DNA of 51,040 nt from contig JDFH01000007.1 in assembly GCA_000564995.1 (NCBI GenBank), positions 1 to 51,040 on the forward strand. Direction: 5' to 3'. Shown one piece after another: positions 16,618 through 25,559 of the stretch (within the stretch, counting starts at the first letter, position 1; every line of letters begins with the position of its first letter). This stretch comes from Atopobium sp. ICM42b. GTDB taxonomy: Bacteria; Actinomycetota; Coriobacteriia; Coriobacteriales; Atopobiaceae. The notes beneath the pieces are model-generated. The model saw only the letters and a program-made list of their open reading frames with translations. It ran no database searches and was not told the origin of the DNA. The position numbers were made by a program, and so were the translations under genes.

Positions 16618-18810
16618 TTACTTATAACCGAGCTCTTCAAAGTAGATACCAAAGCGATCTTTTGCCTCAATTCCCAGCGTAGCATAGGCGTCGCTGGTAA
16701 GATTTGGGTCTTGAGCAGTAATTGCCAGAGCGTCCATGTGGGCTGCCTCAATCAGGTCCGCATCCGCGTAAAGATCAGAAATCTTGAGCGTGGTGCCGCC
16801 CGACTGACGGTATCCCAAGGTTTCTCCTTCGTGCCTGAGCTCAAGGTCAAGCTCTGCCAAGCGTGCGCCGTCGGAGGTTTGCTCAAGGGCGGCTAAGCGC
16901 TTTCTTGCGGTAGAGCCTCGCTTGGCGTTACTTGCAAGATACACAGTTCCTAGAAAATCGCCTCGACCAACACGGCCTCTGAGCTGGTGCAAGGTAGCCA
17001 GTCCAAAACGATCCGCATTAAAGACAATCATGACCGTAGCGTTAGGAACGTCAACGCCAACCTCAATGACGGTTGTAGAGACCAGAATCTGCGTCTTATT
17101 TGCGCGGAACTTTTCCATTACCTGATCTTTTTGTGTCTCAGGCAGTCTGCCGGTCAAAAGATCACAGGTAAAGTCCTTGAAAACGGTCTTTGAAAGCTCC
17201 TCATATACGCGAGTTGCACTGTAGAGCTTACCATTCGTGCGAGCGGCCTCAGGAACATCTTCAAGCTCTTCTTCAGAATCGCTTGGGTCAATTAAAGGAC
17301 AGACCAAATACGCCTGATGACCAGCCTGAACAGCTTCGGCGACAGCGGCGTATGCTTGGTCAAGGTTTTCTGGCACACACAACTTGGTGGTAACGCCAGC
17401 ACCTGCCTTTGGCCTCTTGGTAATGCGAGACGTATCAACGTCTCCGTACAAAGAAAGCGCCAGCGTACGCGGAATAGGCGTTGCACTCATGGCGAGAAGA
17501 TCTACGCCTTGTCCTTTTTTGCGCAACGCTGTTCTTTGATCAACGCCAAAACGATGCTGCTCGTCAACAACGGCAAGGGTGAGCTGCTTGAATACCACGC
17601 GATCTGAGAGAAGCGCAGTGGTGCCAAAGACAACGGACAAAGAACCGTCGGCTAGGCAAAGTTCAATTTGCTGCCTCTCCTCTTCTGAGGTAGAACCCGT
17701 AATAAGCGCCCACGTAATTCCCGCAAGCGAAAGCAAAGGCCCAATCTTTTGAGCGTACTGCTGAGCAAGAACTGAGGTAGGAGCCATCACAGCTGCCTGA
17801 GTTGAAGAATCTGCTGCTGCAGCTAAGGCAACGGCAGCAACAGCTGTTTTACCAGTACCAACATCACCCAAAAGCAAGCGATTCATAATACGTGGTGCTG
17901 CCATATCAGAAAGAATCTCTTGAGCAGCATGGTTCTGCTCGTCAGTTAGAGCAAAAGGCAAAGCCTCAATCAGAGCCTTAACTTTAGGTCCATTTATAAC
18001 GTGTTCAAAAGGCTTATGACCTGCAAGTTCAAGGTTTCTCCTGGCCAAAAGAGCAAGCTGCAAACTTAAGAGCTCATCAAAGGCAAGACGGCGACGAGCC
18101 TGTTCAGCTGCGTCCAAACTGGAGGGAAAATGAACCTCACGAAGCGCCGATGAGAGCGACATGAGGTGGTGTTTGGTGACAAGCTCTGAAGGCAGCCAAT
18201 CACACACGCCTCCCGTGTCCGCCAAAGCCGCTGACATAATGCGACGCATCCATGCAGGACTCACACCCTCGGTAGCTGGGTGAACAGGAAGAATTGCAGC
18301 TTTTGAAGGTGTCTCTTTGGAGCGTGCTTCATCGTTTGAGTCAGACTTTGCCGTACTAAGCACCTCGTAAAACGGTGACTTCATCTGGCGGTAACCGTAG
18401 GCAAAGAGAACCTTACCGCTTAGCGCCACTTCATCGTCAACGTGGATTTGCTCAGCTATCCAAGGCTGCCTAAAAAACGAAGCTGTGAGCACGCCCGTAT
18501 CATCCACAACCTCAATCTCAACAATGACCATTTTAGGACGTGGACGCTTAGTCTTTACCGAAGCAACGCGGCCTGTAATGGTAGCGTCCTCACCTATCTG
18601 CGCAAAAGCAATCTGCACGCGATGAGAAAAATCGAGGTAACGGTGAGGCACGTTGAGCAAAAGGTCTCGAACACGCAGAATGCCGAGACGCTCAAGCGCC
18701 TCGGCACGATTTGCATTGACATACCTTAACCTGGTCACACTATCAACAAGTGAGCAGGTATGTGCTACTCGCTCTGATGCGGGAGCGATGCTTACCTTGG
18801 ACTCAGACAT
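16618..18810 (-). CDS. recG: ATP-dependent DNA helicase RecG
   Basis: A 730-residue branch-migration helicase that remodels stalled forks. The order is an N-terminal wedge/OB domain (about 45-160), helicase domain 1 with Walker A GDVGTGKTAVA, the DEQH box in VVDEQHRFG, the DLLAMSATPIPRTLA motif III, and domain 2 with QLRGRVGRG. Length slightly above the 680-700 norm. Start ATG with AGTAGGA six bases upstream; the fakA stop lies three bases before it. Confidence 0.96.
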   Translation of the reverse strand: MSESKVSIAPASERVAHTCSLVDSVTRLRYVNANRAEALERLGILRVRDLLLNVPHRYLDFSHRVQIAFAQIGEDATITGRVASVKTKRPRPKMVIVEIEVVDDTGVLTASFFRQPWIAEQIHVDDEVALSGKVLFAYGYRQMKSPFYEVLSTAKSDSNDEARSKETPSKAAILPVHPATEGVSPAWMRRIMSAALADTGGVCDWLPSELVTKHHLMSLSSALREVHFPSSLDAAEQARRRLAFDELLSLQLALLARRNLELAGHKPFEHVINGPKVKALIEALPFALTDEQNHAAQEILSDMAAPRIMNRLLLGDVGTGKTAVAAVALAAAADSSTQAAVMAPTSVLAQQYAQKIGPLLSLAGITWALITGSTSEEERQQIELCLADGSLSVVFGTTALLSDRVVFKQLTLAVVDEQHRFGVDQRTALRKKGQGVDLLAMSATPIPRTLALSLYGDVDTSRITKRPKAGAGVTTKLCVPENLDQAYAAVAEAVQAGHQAYLVCPLIDPSDSEEELEDVPEAARTNGKLYSATRVYEELSKTVFKDFTCDLLTGRLPETQKDQVMEKFRANKTQILVSTTVIEVGVDVPNATVMIVFNADRFGLATLHQLRGRVGRGDFLGTVYLASNAKRGSTARKRLAALEQTSDGARLAELDLELRHEGETLGYRQSGGTTLKISDLYADADLIEAAHMDALAITAQDPNLTSDAYATLGIEAKDRFGIYFEELGYK

Positions 18811-18813
18811 TTC

Positions 18814-20478
18814 CTACTCAATAGAGAAGATGACTGGATAGAGTGGCTGCTCGCCGCGCTGAGCGTCAACCTCAAGGTCTGGATAGGTGTCCTCAATCTT
18901 ACTGGCGAGAAGATCGAGCTGCTCGTCAGAGAAGTCTTCACCTGCAAGAATGGTGAGGTTGTCGCCCTCTTCCTCCTCTTGCATCTTGGCAATAAGGTCA
19001 AGCGTGACCTGCATGACATCAGAGCCGACAACATCAATGGAGCCGCCCTGGATACCCATAACATCACCATCGTGAATAGGGGTGCCGTTAGCTGCAGAGG
19101 AATCACGGACTGCAGTGGTTACCTCACCGTAGCGAACGCCAGAGATAGCGTCAGTCATCTCTTCTACAAGCTCTTCAAATGGAACGCCATCTGCAACAAC
19201 AAACATTGCAGCAAATGCCTGAAGAACAGACTTGGTTGGAATAACGGCAACCTTAACATCCTCACATGCGCTTGCAGCAGCCTCTGCTGCCATACGAATG
19301 TTGGAGTTATTTGGCATAACAATAACCTGGTCTGCATTGGCCTCTTCAATTGCAGCAAGAATGTCTGCAGTTGAAGGGTTCATGGTCTGACCGCCAGAAA
19401 CAACAACGTCAACACCAAGAGACTTCAAGATTGATTCAGTGCCAGAACCAGCAGTTACTGCAACAAAGCCAAGCTCTTTTCTAGGTGCAGCCGCAGCCTT
19501 CTTATCTTCAGCGATCTTCTCGGTACGCTCCTTAGCCTCAAGGTCCATGTTGTGAATGAAGACCTCAAAAATCTGGCCGTACTGAAGCATGTACTCAAGA
19601 ACCTTGTTAGGAGTATTTGAGTGAACGTGAATCTTGTAGTCTGGGTTTGCGCCAACAAGAAGCTCACAATCACCCATAGTTGCCAGGAAGTTCAGAGCTG
19701 CTTCCTCGTCAAAGTCTGGGCTATCTGCCTTGAAGAGGAACTCATTGCAGTAACGATACTCAGAACCCTCCCAGTCATCGTTGAGCTCAATCTCAACCTT
19801 TGCGCTAGTAGCAGCTTTAGCATCAGAAACAGAGACGGTAGTCTGGAAGTCAGTTGTTTCAGTCTTGCCGGTAACAGCGTTTACAAAGCCCTCAAGGAAG
19901 GTTGCGAAACCAAATGCACCAGAGTCAACAACACCGTTCTCTTTGAGGACAGGAAGAAGCTCAGGAGTGCGGGCAACAGACTCATATGCCTCAACAACCA
20001 GAGCGTCCAAAACCTCAACTGGGGTGAGCTGAGACTTCTCAAGGGAGTCTGCCTTAGCAGAAACGTCCTTCAAAACGGTAAGAATAGTGCCCTCAACTGG
20101 CTTTCTAACAGCCTTAAAAGCAACCTCTTTACCGCGACGGAATGCGTGAGCAATGTCCTTTGGAGTTACTGCCTCAGGGTTCTTAACGTCACAAAGACCC
20201 TCAGCAATACCGCGAAGAATCTGAGACGTAATAACACCAGAGTTACCACGAGCTCCCATCAAAGAGCCGTGAGTGATTGCCTTTGCAATATCCTGCATGC
20301 TTGCATCTTGAGGAAGATCTTGAACCTCACGAACAACGGTGCCCAGGGTAAGGGACATGTTAGTGCCGGTGTCTCCATCTGGTACAGGGAAAACGTTGAG
20401 CTTGTTGATCTCTTCTGCTTTGTCTGCAACGGCAAGAGCTGCTACAGGGAAGCAGGTGCGAATGACATTTGAAATCAC
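18814..20478 (-). CDS. fakA: Fatty acid kinase subunit FakA (DhaL/YloV family)
   Basis: A 554-residue protein of the YloV/FakA family, which phosphorylates FakB-bound fatty acids to acyl-phosphate for PlsX/PlsY. The N-terminal DhaL nucleotide domain (about 1-200) has FPVPDGDTGTNMS (30-42), whose Asp residues bind the metals. A middle domain and a C-terminal domain follow. No fakB is in the window. GTG start at 20478 with GAGGT upstream. It follows asp23, as yloV follows yloU in Firmicutes, and precedes recG. Confidence 0.92.
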   Translation of the reverse strand: MISNVIRTCFPVAALAVADKAEEINKLNVFPVPDGDTGTNMSLTLGTVVREVQDLPQDASMQDIAKAITHGSLMGARGNSGVITSQILRGIAEGLCDVKNPEAVTPKDIAHAFRRGKEVAFKAVRKPVEGTILTVLKDVSAKADSLEKSQLTPVEVLDALVVEAYESVARTPELLPVLKENGVVDSGAFGFATFLEGFVNAVTGKTETTDFQTTVSVSDAKAATSAKVEIELNDDWEGSEYRYCNEFLFKADSPDFDEEAALNFLATMGDCELLVGANPDYKIHVHSNTPNKVLEYMLQYGQIFEVFIHNMDLEAKERTEKIAEDKKAAAAPRKELGFVAVTAGSGTESILKSLGVDVVVSGGQTMNPSTADILAAIEEANADQVIVMPNNSNIRMAAEAAASACEDVKVAVIPTKSVLQAFAAMFVVADGVPFEELVEEMTDAISGVRYGEVTTAVRDSSAANGTPIHDGDVMGIQGGSIDVVGSDVMQVTLDLIAKMQEEEEGDNLTILAGEDFSDEQLDLLASKIEDTYPDLEVDAQRGEQPLYPVIFSIE

Positions 20479-20515
20479 GTTAGACCTCAGTTCCTACTCA
20501 TTTGAAGCAAAAAGC

Positions 20516-20863
20516 TTAGCGAGAATTACGCATGGCCTCGATATGTACAGTTACATCAACACATGAAAGCTCTGCAATTTGCTTAAGCAAAAACTTTACT
20601 GAGCTCTCAAGATTGTCGACAACAGACGCCATGTTAACGCCCTGCTCAACAACAATGTGAAGGTCAACCTGAACTCCCTTAGGAGTTGGGGTTACATCAA
20701 TACCCTTACGAAGTCGGTACGTTGGAAGAAGACGAGCAACACCTGCTGCCTCATCAATCTCTGCCATGCCAACAACGCCATAACATTCCATAGCTGCATA
20801 GCCCGCCAGGTCAGCAAGGCAATCATTAGAAACTCTTAGTGTTCCGGGAACAGCGGTAGTCAT
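20516..20863 (-). CDS. Asp23/Gls24 family envelope stress protein
   Basis: A 115-residue Asp23-family protein (YloU type). The core reads NDCLADLAGYAAMECYGV and later VDLHIVVEQGVNMASV, as in this family. Some members bind the membrane; this one has no membrane segment. The ATG at 20863 is chosen because AGGAG is seven bases upstream. A 12-codon-longer frame begins at 20899, only a few bases after the likely transcription start. It is first in the asp23-fakA-recG group. Confidence 0.9.
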   Translation of the reverse strand: MTTAVPGTLRVSNDCLADLAGYAAMECYGVVGMAEIDEAAGVARLLPTYRLRKGIDVTPTPKGVQVDLHIVVEQGVNMASVVDNLESSVKFLLKQIAELSCVDVTVHIEAMRNSR

Positions 20864-20907
20864 TACATAACTCCTCTCGCAAGAACCAGGGTTAGTCATT
20901 GTTATTT

Positions 20908-20937
20908 AGTATACCGCAGAGCACATTTATTATTAAA
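20908..20937 (-). promoter_or_regulatory. Candidate promoter of asp23-fakA-recG
   Basis: On the minus strand TATACT (20908-20913) is a near-consensus -10. TTTAAT (20932-20937) 18 bases upstream is a weak -35. Transcription would start near 20901, which supports the shorter asp23 start. Confidence 0.5.
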
Positions 20938-20970
20938 GCGGCTTATATATACAAGTTGATAACCTTGCAA

Positions 20971-20998
20971 TTGACAAATCTTTTTCTTGTTATTTAAT
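20971..20998 (+). promoter_or_regulatory. Second candidate promoter of rpmB
   Basis: TTGACA (20971-20976) and TTTAAT (20993-20998) are 16 bases apart. A transcript from here would have a leader of about 150 bases with an 8-bp stem formed by AACATTCA (21018-21025) and TGAATGTT (21053-21060). Confidence 0.4.
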
Positions 20999-21071
20999 CT
21001 TGGTGTAATAAATGAAAAACATTCAAAAAGCTGTCTAAAAGCTATCCAATTGTGAATGTTATATTCATACT

Positions 21072-21099
21072 TTGACAACACAATATATTGTGCTATATT
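21072..21099 (+). promoter_or_regulatory. rpmB: Main promoter of rpmB
   Basis: Consensus -35 TTGACA (21072-21077) and extended -10 TGCTATATT (TATATT at 21094-21099) with a 16-base spacer. This is the strongest promoter match in the window, as expected for a ribosomal protein gene. A 14-bp perfect palindrome fills its spacer. Confidence 0.8.
21079..21092. promoter_or_regulatory. 14-bp perfect palindrome in the rpmB promoter spacer
   Basis: CACAATATATTGTG equals its own reverse complement and lies exactly between the -35 and the -10, its last two bases being the extended -10 TG. A repressor bound here would block the promoter. The AT-rich spacer makes chance palindromes easier, so the operator role is an inference. 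Confidence 0.4.
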
Positions 21100-21158
21100 T
21101 ATTCGGCTATTTGGAAATTTTAGGCGCAGAGGGCGCCTATCCTATGGAGGTCTTACTC

Positions 21159-21347
21159 ATGTCGAAGGTCTGTGATTTCTGCGGTAAGCACGCCGTTGCC
21201 GGTCGCTCCATCTCCCACTCTCACCGTACTGTGGCCCGCACCTTTAAGCCAAACATCCAGCGTGTTACTGTCGTTGTCGATGGCCAGCGCAAGAAGATGA
21301 ATGTTTGCTCCCGTTGCCTCAAGTCCGGCAAGATTGCTCGCAACTAA
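21159..21347 (+). CDS. rpmB: 50S ribosomal protein L28
   Basis: A 62-residue L28 starting MSKVCDFCGKHAVAGRSISH. Cys pairs CDFC and CSRC make it the zinc-binding form. The ATG at 21159 is preceded by ATGGAGG; the longer frame from 21072 overlaps the promoter and is rejected. Basic residues in HSHRTVARTFKPN contact rRNA. It faces away from asp23, as in Firmicutes, and ends in a strong terminator. Confidence 0.96.
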   Translation: MSKVCDFCGKHAVAGRSISHSHRTVARTFKPNIQRVTVVVDGQRKKMNVCSRCLKSGKIARN

Positions 21348-21375
21348 GCAACTTAGCTCGTCTTACCTCAAATTT

Positions 21376-21402
21376 AAAAAGGTCGCTTCGGCGACCTTTT
21401 TT
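21376..21402. terminator. Bidirectional intrinsic terminator after rpmB
   Basis: An 11-bp stem (AAAAAGGTCGC with its complement) closes a TTCG tetraloop and ends in TTTTTT on the plus strand. The minus strand also ends in TTTTT, so it can stop the converging HAD-TPK transcript. The 107 bases from here to the fusion gene show nothing else clear. Confidence 0.92.
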
Positions 21403-21509
21403 CTTAGCTCGATTATCTGACAGCAACAACTAATACTTCTTGCTGGACTTACAGCCGCTCGTTGGGGCTTTGTAACTCAAACGCAGCGCAGACGCGACTC
21501 AATAAACGT

Positions 21510-22874
21510 TTAGTTCCAAAGCTGCACCAAAAGACAGCCCTTCTCGCACCTTACCCAGGAATTGTCTGATTCGACGATATTTGAAATACCGTCGTCTCCC
21601 AGCAAGGTGAACTTCTGGTGATCAAGATTCCACTTCATGCCGGCCTCAGAAACCTCGCACTCCTCTGACAAAGCCACAAGGGACATCTTTTTACCTACAT
21701 CAGTTGCGCTCAGCTGCCAAGAATCAACCTGGCCTGCAGTTAAAAAGCGCATCTCAAAGTCATTTTCAATAACTCGAACACTTGCCTTGCCCGTCTTTGC
21801 CCACGTGGCGAGAAGACCAAGCACTACAAGCTGGTGATCAAGGTGTCCGCCAGATGTGGAGACAACCGTAAGAGAGAGCTTGCTATCTCTACGAATAGCC
21901 TCGTACTCGGCGGACTTTAAAGCAAGAGCCAGGTCGGTATCGTACTTGTCCGCATTAAACTTCATGCAAGGTACCTGCTGCTCTTTGAGCCAAGCCAGAG
22001 TTTCTGGTGTAGCCGAGTCAAAGTCTCCAAGCGCAAGCTGTGGAATCACGCCGGCAGCGTGACATGCATCTGCACCATGGTCAACCGCTATCAGGTAGTC
22101 AGCGCTTTGGGCGCAGGTAGACAGCGTCGTGTGTGAAACCGCCTCTGGGGATCCGCCCACAACAAGGACCTCAAGGGGTTTCTCGCCAGAAGGCGCTGCG
22201 GTCAGAGGGCGCTCGTAGTCCTGAAGGCGCAGAAGCGACAGCTCGCCGTAGGTGTGGGCAAAGATGTTAGAGTGCTCGCGCATAAAGACGGGGTCGCGGC
22301 CGTCATGATCATTGTAGAGCGCTACCACAGGAAAGCCCGCATTTTGTGCTGTCTGTGCGCCAAACGGGGCATCCTCGAAGACCCAGGTAGTTGCCTTATC
22401 GGTGCCAAGACGGCGAAGAGCCTCAAGATAAACATCAGGCTCAACCTTGTCCACTCCCCCCACATCTTCTGTTGAGACCACTGTTTTGAAGAGGTGCTCA
22501 ATACCTTGAGCTGCCAGAGCTGCACGAACTTCTCGCACGGGAGTTGACGAAGCAACGGCCATAGGAATACCTGCATCGTAGAGCTCCTGTAAGAACTCCT
22601 TTGCACCGGGAATGATTGAAACATGATGTTGGTACTGATCAATTACGTACGCGCAGAACTCTTCATACAAAGCTTCCGCTGTAATAGGCAAATCCAGTTC
22701 ATCAACGCAAATCTGACATCCACCAATGAGGGAAACAGCCTCTACGCGGTCAAAAATATCCGAATCAATAGTCTTGCCATATTTAGGAAGAACAGCGCCA
22801 AAAACGTTATGCCAAACGCGCATTGAATCAACAAGAGTTCCATCGCAATCAAAAATTGCACCGGTCACCTGCAT
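21510..22874 (-). CDS. Fusion of HAD-family phosphatase and thiamine pyrophosphokinase
   Basis: A 454-residue two-domain protein. Residues 1-215 form a HAD hydrolase of the beta-phosphoglucomutase-like group: DCDGT (9-13), ASST (108-111), Lys in VDKVEPD (141-147) and FEDAPFG (166-172). Residues about 233-454 form thiamine pyrophosphokinase, which makes thiamine diphosphate from thiamine and ATP: GDFDS (283-287), DKYDTDLAL (309-317) and GGHLDHQL. The HAD substrate is unknown; thiamine monophosphate would make sense but is only an inference. No TPP riboswitch is visible upstream. Start ATG with GGAGG nearby. Confidence 0.88.
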   Translation of the reverse strand: MQVTGAIFDCDGTLVDSMRVWHNVFGAVLPKYGKTIDSDIFDRVEAVSLIGGCQICVDELDLPITAEALYEEFCAYVIDQYQHHVSIIPGAKEFLQELYDAGIPMAVASSTPVREVRAALAAQGIEHLFKTVVSTEDVGGVDKVEPDVYLEALRRLGTDKATTWVFEDAPFGAQTAQNAGFPVVALYNDHDGRDPVFMREHSNIFAHTYGELSLLRLQDYERPLTAAPSGEKPLEVLVVGGSPEAVSHTTLSTCAQSADYLIAVDHGADACHAAGVIPQLALGDFDSATPETLAWLKEQQVPCMKFNADKYDTDLALALKSAEYEAIRRDSKLSLTVVSTSGGHLDHQLVVLGLLATWAKTGKASVRVIENDFEMRFLTAGQVDSWQLSATDVGKKMSLVALSEECEVSEAGMKWNLDHQKFTLLGDDGISNIVESDNSWVRCEKGCLLVQLWN

Positions 22875-22973
22875 AATGCCTCCGTAAACAAACTTATTAG
22901 TTGCAATCGTGAAATATCTACTCTAAGTAGGGTAAAGTATCTCACGTTTATAAATTGTTTTCATGGAGGATGC

Positions 22974-23159
22974 ATGGCACGTTATAGCTATCATTGCACA
23001 CACTGCGACAATACCTTTGAGATTGAGCGCCCAATGAGCCTGAAGATTGAAGCTCCTCAGTGCCCAAAATGCGGACACGAGACTGAGCGCGTTTACAACA
23101 CCTCAACCATTGTCTTTAAGGGCAGCGGTTTTTATAACACCGATAGCAAAGGAAAGTAA
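22974..23159 (+). CDS. FmdB-family zinc ribbon protein
   Basis: A 61-residue protein starting MARYSYHCTHCDNTFE with CxxC pairs at 8-11 and 30-33, the FmdB/CxxC_CxxC_SSSS regulatory ribbon pattern. The C-terminus (FKGSGFYNTDSKGK) matches the family's GSGFY ending. Its role is not well defined; it is proposed to be regulatory. GGAGG lies upstream of the ATG. It is divergent from the HAD-TPK gene and ends in a hairpin terminator. Confidence 0.85.
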   Translation: MARYSYHCTHCDNTFEIERPMSLKIEAPQCPKCGHETERVYNTSTIVFKGSGFYNTDSKGK

Positions 23160-23205
23160 TTCCACGCTTTTTGGCTCTCTGGACCGCTCATAAATCGTAT
23201 TTGTG

Positions 23206-23239
23206 AAGCTCTTGTTGGACAACACAACAAGAGCTTTTT
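23206..23239 (+). terminator. Intrinsic terminator of the FmdB gene
   Basis: A perfect 12-bp stem, AAGCTCTTGTTG (23206-23217) with its complement at 23225-23236, is followed by TTTTT on the plus strand. It abuts the true rsmB stop codon, so it marks the real end of both converging genes. Confidence 0.9.
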
Positions 23240-24628
23240 ATTTGCGTTTGAGCACCGCCATAAAGTGGGCATCGCAATCGGCGGAGGCAAAAGCCGTCTG
23301 CAAAAATCCCTCTGGCGTATGCATGTATCGAGAAACTCTTGCGCTTCTGGTGTTAAACGTGCACGCGCAGGACACTCAAAAAGGCTTTGCACCTCAAACT
23401 GAGAGCCTTCTGGACTTGCAAGAAAATCATCTACAACCTGCTGATTCTCTGAATTTGAGAGTGAGCACGTTGCATAGACTATAAAGCCACCCACCTCTAC
23501 ACGACTGCTACAGCTTTGCAAGAGTTTGGTCTGCAAGACAGTAAGTTCTCCTCCGTCATACAGGCTTTCTGAAGACAGGTTCCATGCAATCTCTGGGTGA
23601 CGACGAAGCGTACCCAAACCAGAGCATGGAGCATCAATAAACACCACGTCAAAGCTTTGATTAAGCTCCTCTGGAACCTCTGGTGATACAAACTGTGTGG
23701 CATCAAACGTGAGTGATGTAACCTGATCTGAAAGTCCAGCGGTCTTCAATCTTCTTTTTGAAACGTGGGACTTTCCTTTTACAAGCTCAACAGCGGTGAT
23801 GTGGGGATTCTCTTTATCTAGCACCTCAAATGCATGAGAGAGCAACAAAGATTTGGTCCCTCTACCCTGTCCAACCTCAAGCATATCTTGGTCTACATAG
23901 GATGCCGCGAGAAGTGCCACAAGCTGAGAAGCTAAATCTGCAGGAACAAGCTGAACTTTCTTTACATATGCGTCAACGTTCAGTTGAGCAGGATTTTTTA
24001 CCTCATACACATCTGGAAGAACTGTTTGCTGTAGCTCTAAAGAGCTGCTCTGCAATTGTTGTTCTGATACGTTTCTTTGTAGAACATACACAGGAGCTGG
24101 GTTCTTTAAATTAAGAATGAGCTTTTGAGCGGCAGACTCTCCCAGCGACTCAATAATCTCCAAACAAATCCACTCAGGAATGCCTGACGCCCACGAAAGC
24201 TCTGAAGGAGTTTTCGGGTTTTTCGCGCGCGTCAGCTGAGCTTCTTTTTCAGAAATTTTTCTAAGCACAGCATTTGCAAGACCAGAAGAACGCTTTGAGA
24301 TAGACTTTACCAGCTCAACACCTTGGCTAATGACGGCGTCACGTCTAGTCTCTAAATATAAAACCTCAAATACAGCAATACGGAGAGCGTCCTGTACCTT
24401 TGGCTCTAGATGAATACCTGACTTAAGATGATTCCTCAGAGCTTGATCAAGTTTGCCCTTTGTGAGGGTAGCCCCTAGTGCAAGACGAGTAGCAAAAGCT
24501 TTGTCTTGTACAGAGAGTTCCAAGAAATCTTTTGACTCTCGTAAGTAATCACGAATACGTAAATTATTGCGTCTACACTCAAAGAATGCCTGATAGGCCA
24601 CTCTTCGAGCAGGAGTTAAGGTGGCCAT
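23238..24628 (-). CDS. rsmB: 16S rRNA (cytosine967-C5)-methyltransferase RsmB, with an apparent 3'-end frameshift
   Basis: An N-terminal NusB-like RNA-binding domain (about 1-150) joins a SAM methyltransferase domain with DAPCSGLGTLRRHPE and the catalytic YATCSLSNSENQ. In the frame as sequenced the last part, after TPEAQEFL, becomes non-conserved and runs to 23132, overlapping fmdB and its terminator. Shifting one base near 23330 restores a normal ending, RYMHTPEGFLQTAF then HFMAVLKRK, with a stop at 23238-23240. One base missing in TTTCTCGATAC would explain it. This is either a sequencing error or a real mutation of the last 30 or so residues. The start overlaps the fmt stop by one base. Confidence 0.9.
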
Positions 24629-25551
24629 TATTGAAGCATCTGCCAGGTCATCTGGGACTTCTGAAGTCCTGCGGCAAATGATTTTGCATCCATAGAGCGC
24701 TTGCCATCTGGACGCACCTCAAGAAGCTCAAGAGTTCCTTCAGCACAGCCAAGGAACAACCTATGATCTTGAAGAGCAACCTGACCTTGGGCAACAGAGG
24801 CTTCACTTGGAGCTAGCTGAGCGGAGAGAACACGCAAAGATCTGCCACCAACCGAAGCGCGCGCAGGAGCTGTATCAGAAGAAGCTTGAACCCTCAACGC
24901 ATTTACCTGGGCTGAATCTTCTGGAGCAAGCTTCATTTCTTGCTTAGTAACTTTAGGAGCAAACGTTACTTCTCGCTCATCCTGTACATGCCACTCAAGA
25001 GAGCCTTCCTTGAGCTCAGAAAGAGCCTCAGACAGTGCGTCAGCACCCAAATGTGCTAGAGCGTCAGTGAGCTGCTCGGTATTTTTGGAGCCGACCTCAC
25101 ACGATGCTTGCTTGCACCAATCTCCTGCATCAAGCTCGTGCGCAATTTTCATGATAGAAACGCCAGCGACAACGTCACCAGCAAGGATAGCACGCTGAAT
25201 TGGAGCGGCTCCTCGCCAGCGAGGCAGCAGCGACGCGTGTACATTCAGAGCACCATAAGGTGCAAGAGAGATAACTTCATCTGGCAAAATACAGCCAAAA
25301 GCAACCACACAGAGCGCTTCTGGTTGTACCGCTTGCATGGAAGAAATTACTTCTGGAGTCATGCGGTTTGCCTCAAGAACGGGTAATCCAAGCTCTTGTG
25401 CGCATTCTTTTACGGGAGACGGCTCAAGCGTTTTGCCACGACCGCGAACGGCATCTGGCCTTGTAATAACCAAAGCAACCTGGTGATCATGGGCAAGTTT
25501 TTTGAGCGACGGAACAGCAAAATCTGGAGTTCCCATAAAGACTACGCGCAT
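24628..25551 (-). CDS. fmt: Methionyl-tRNA formyltransferase
   Basis: A 307-residue enzyme that formylates Met-tRNA for initiation using 10-formyltetrahydrofolate. FMGTPDFAVPSL is at 5-16 and the folate/catalytic NVHASLLPRWRGAAP at about 103-117. The C-terminal OB-like domain follows after 200. Full length. It is coupled to rsmB by TAATG and lies nine bases after def; Fmt and Def act in sequence on the same methionine. Confidence 0.96.
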   Translation of the reverse strand: MRVVFMGTPDFAVPSLKKLAHDHQVALVITRPDAVRGRGKTLEPSPVKECAQELGLPVLEANRMTPEVISSMQAVQPEALCVVAFGCILPDEVISLAPYGALNVHASLLPRWRGAAPIQRAILAGDVVAGVSIMKIAHELDAGDWCKQASCEVGSKNTEQLTDALAHLGADALSEALSELKEGSLEWHVQDEREVTFAPKVTKQEMKLAPEDSAQVNALRVQASSDTAPARASVGGRSLRVLSAQLAPSEASVAQGQVALQDHRLFLGCAEGTLELLEVRPDGKRSMDAKSFAAGLQKSQMTWQMLQ

Positions 25552-25559
25552 GCCAACTC

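Noticed and set aside
19621..20472. 283-residue open frame on the plus strand inside fakA
   Set aside because: Antisense to a clear FakA frame; no binding site, and the product is an unstructured Asn/Leu/Cys-rich mix typical of shadow frames.
22875..22973. TPP riboswitch upstream of the HAD-TPK gene
   Set aside because: The conserved CTGAGA and partner bulges of the THI box are not present in this short gap.
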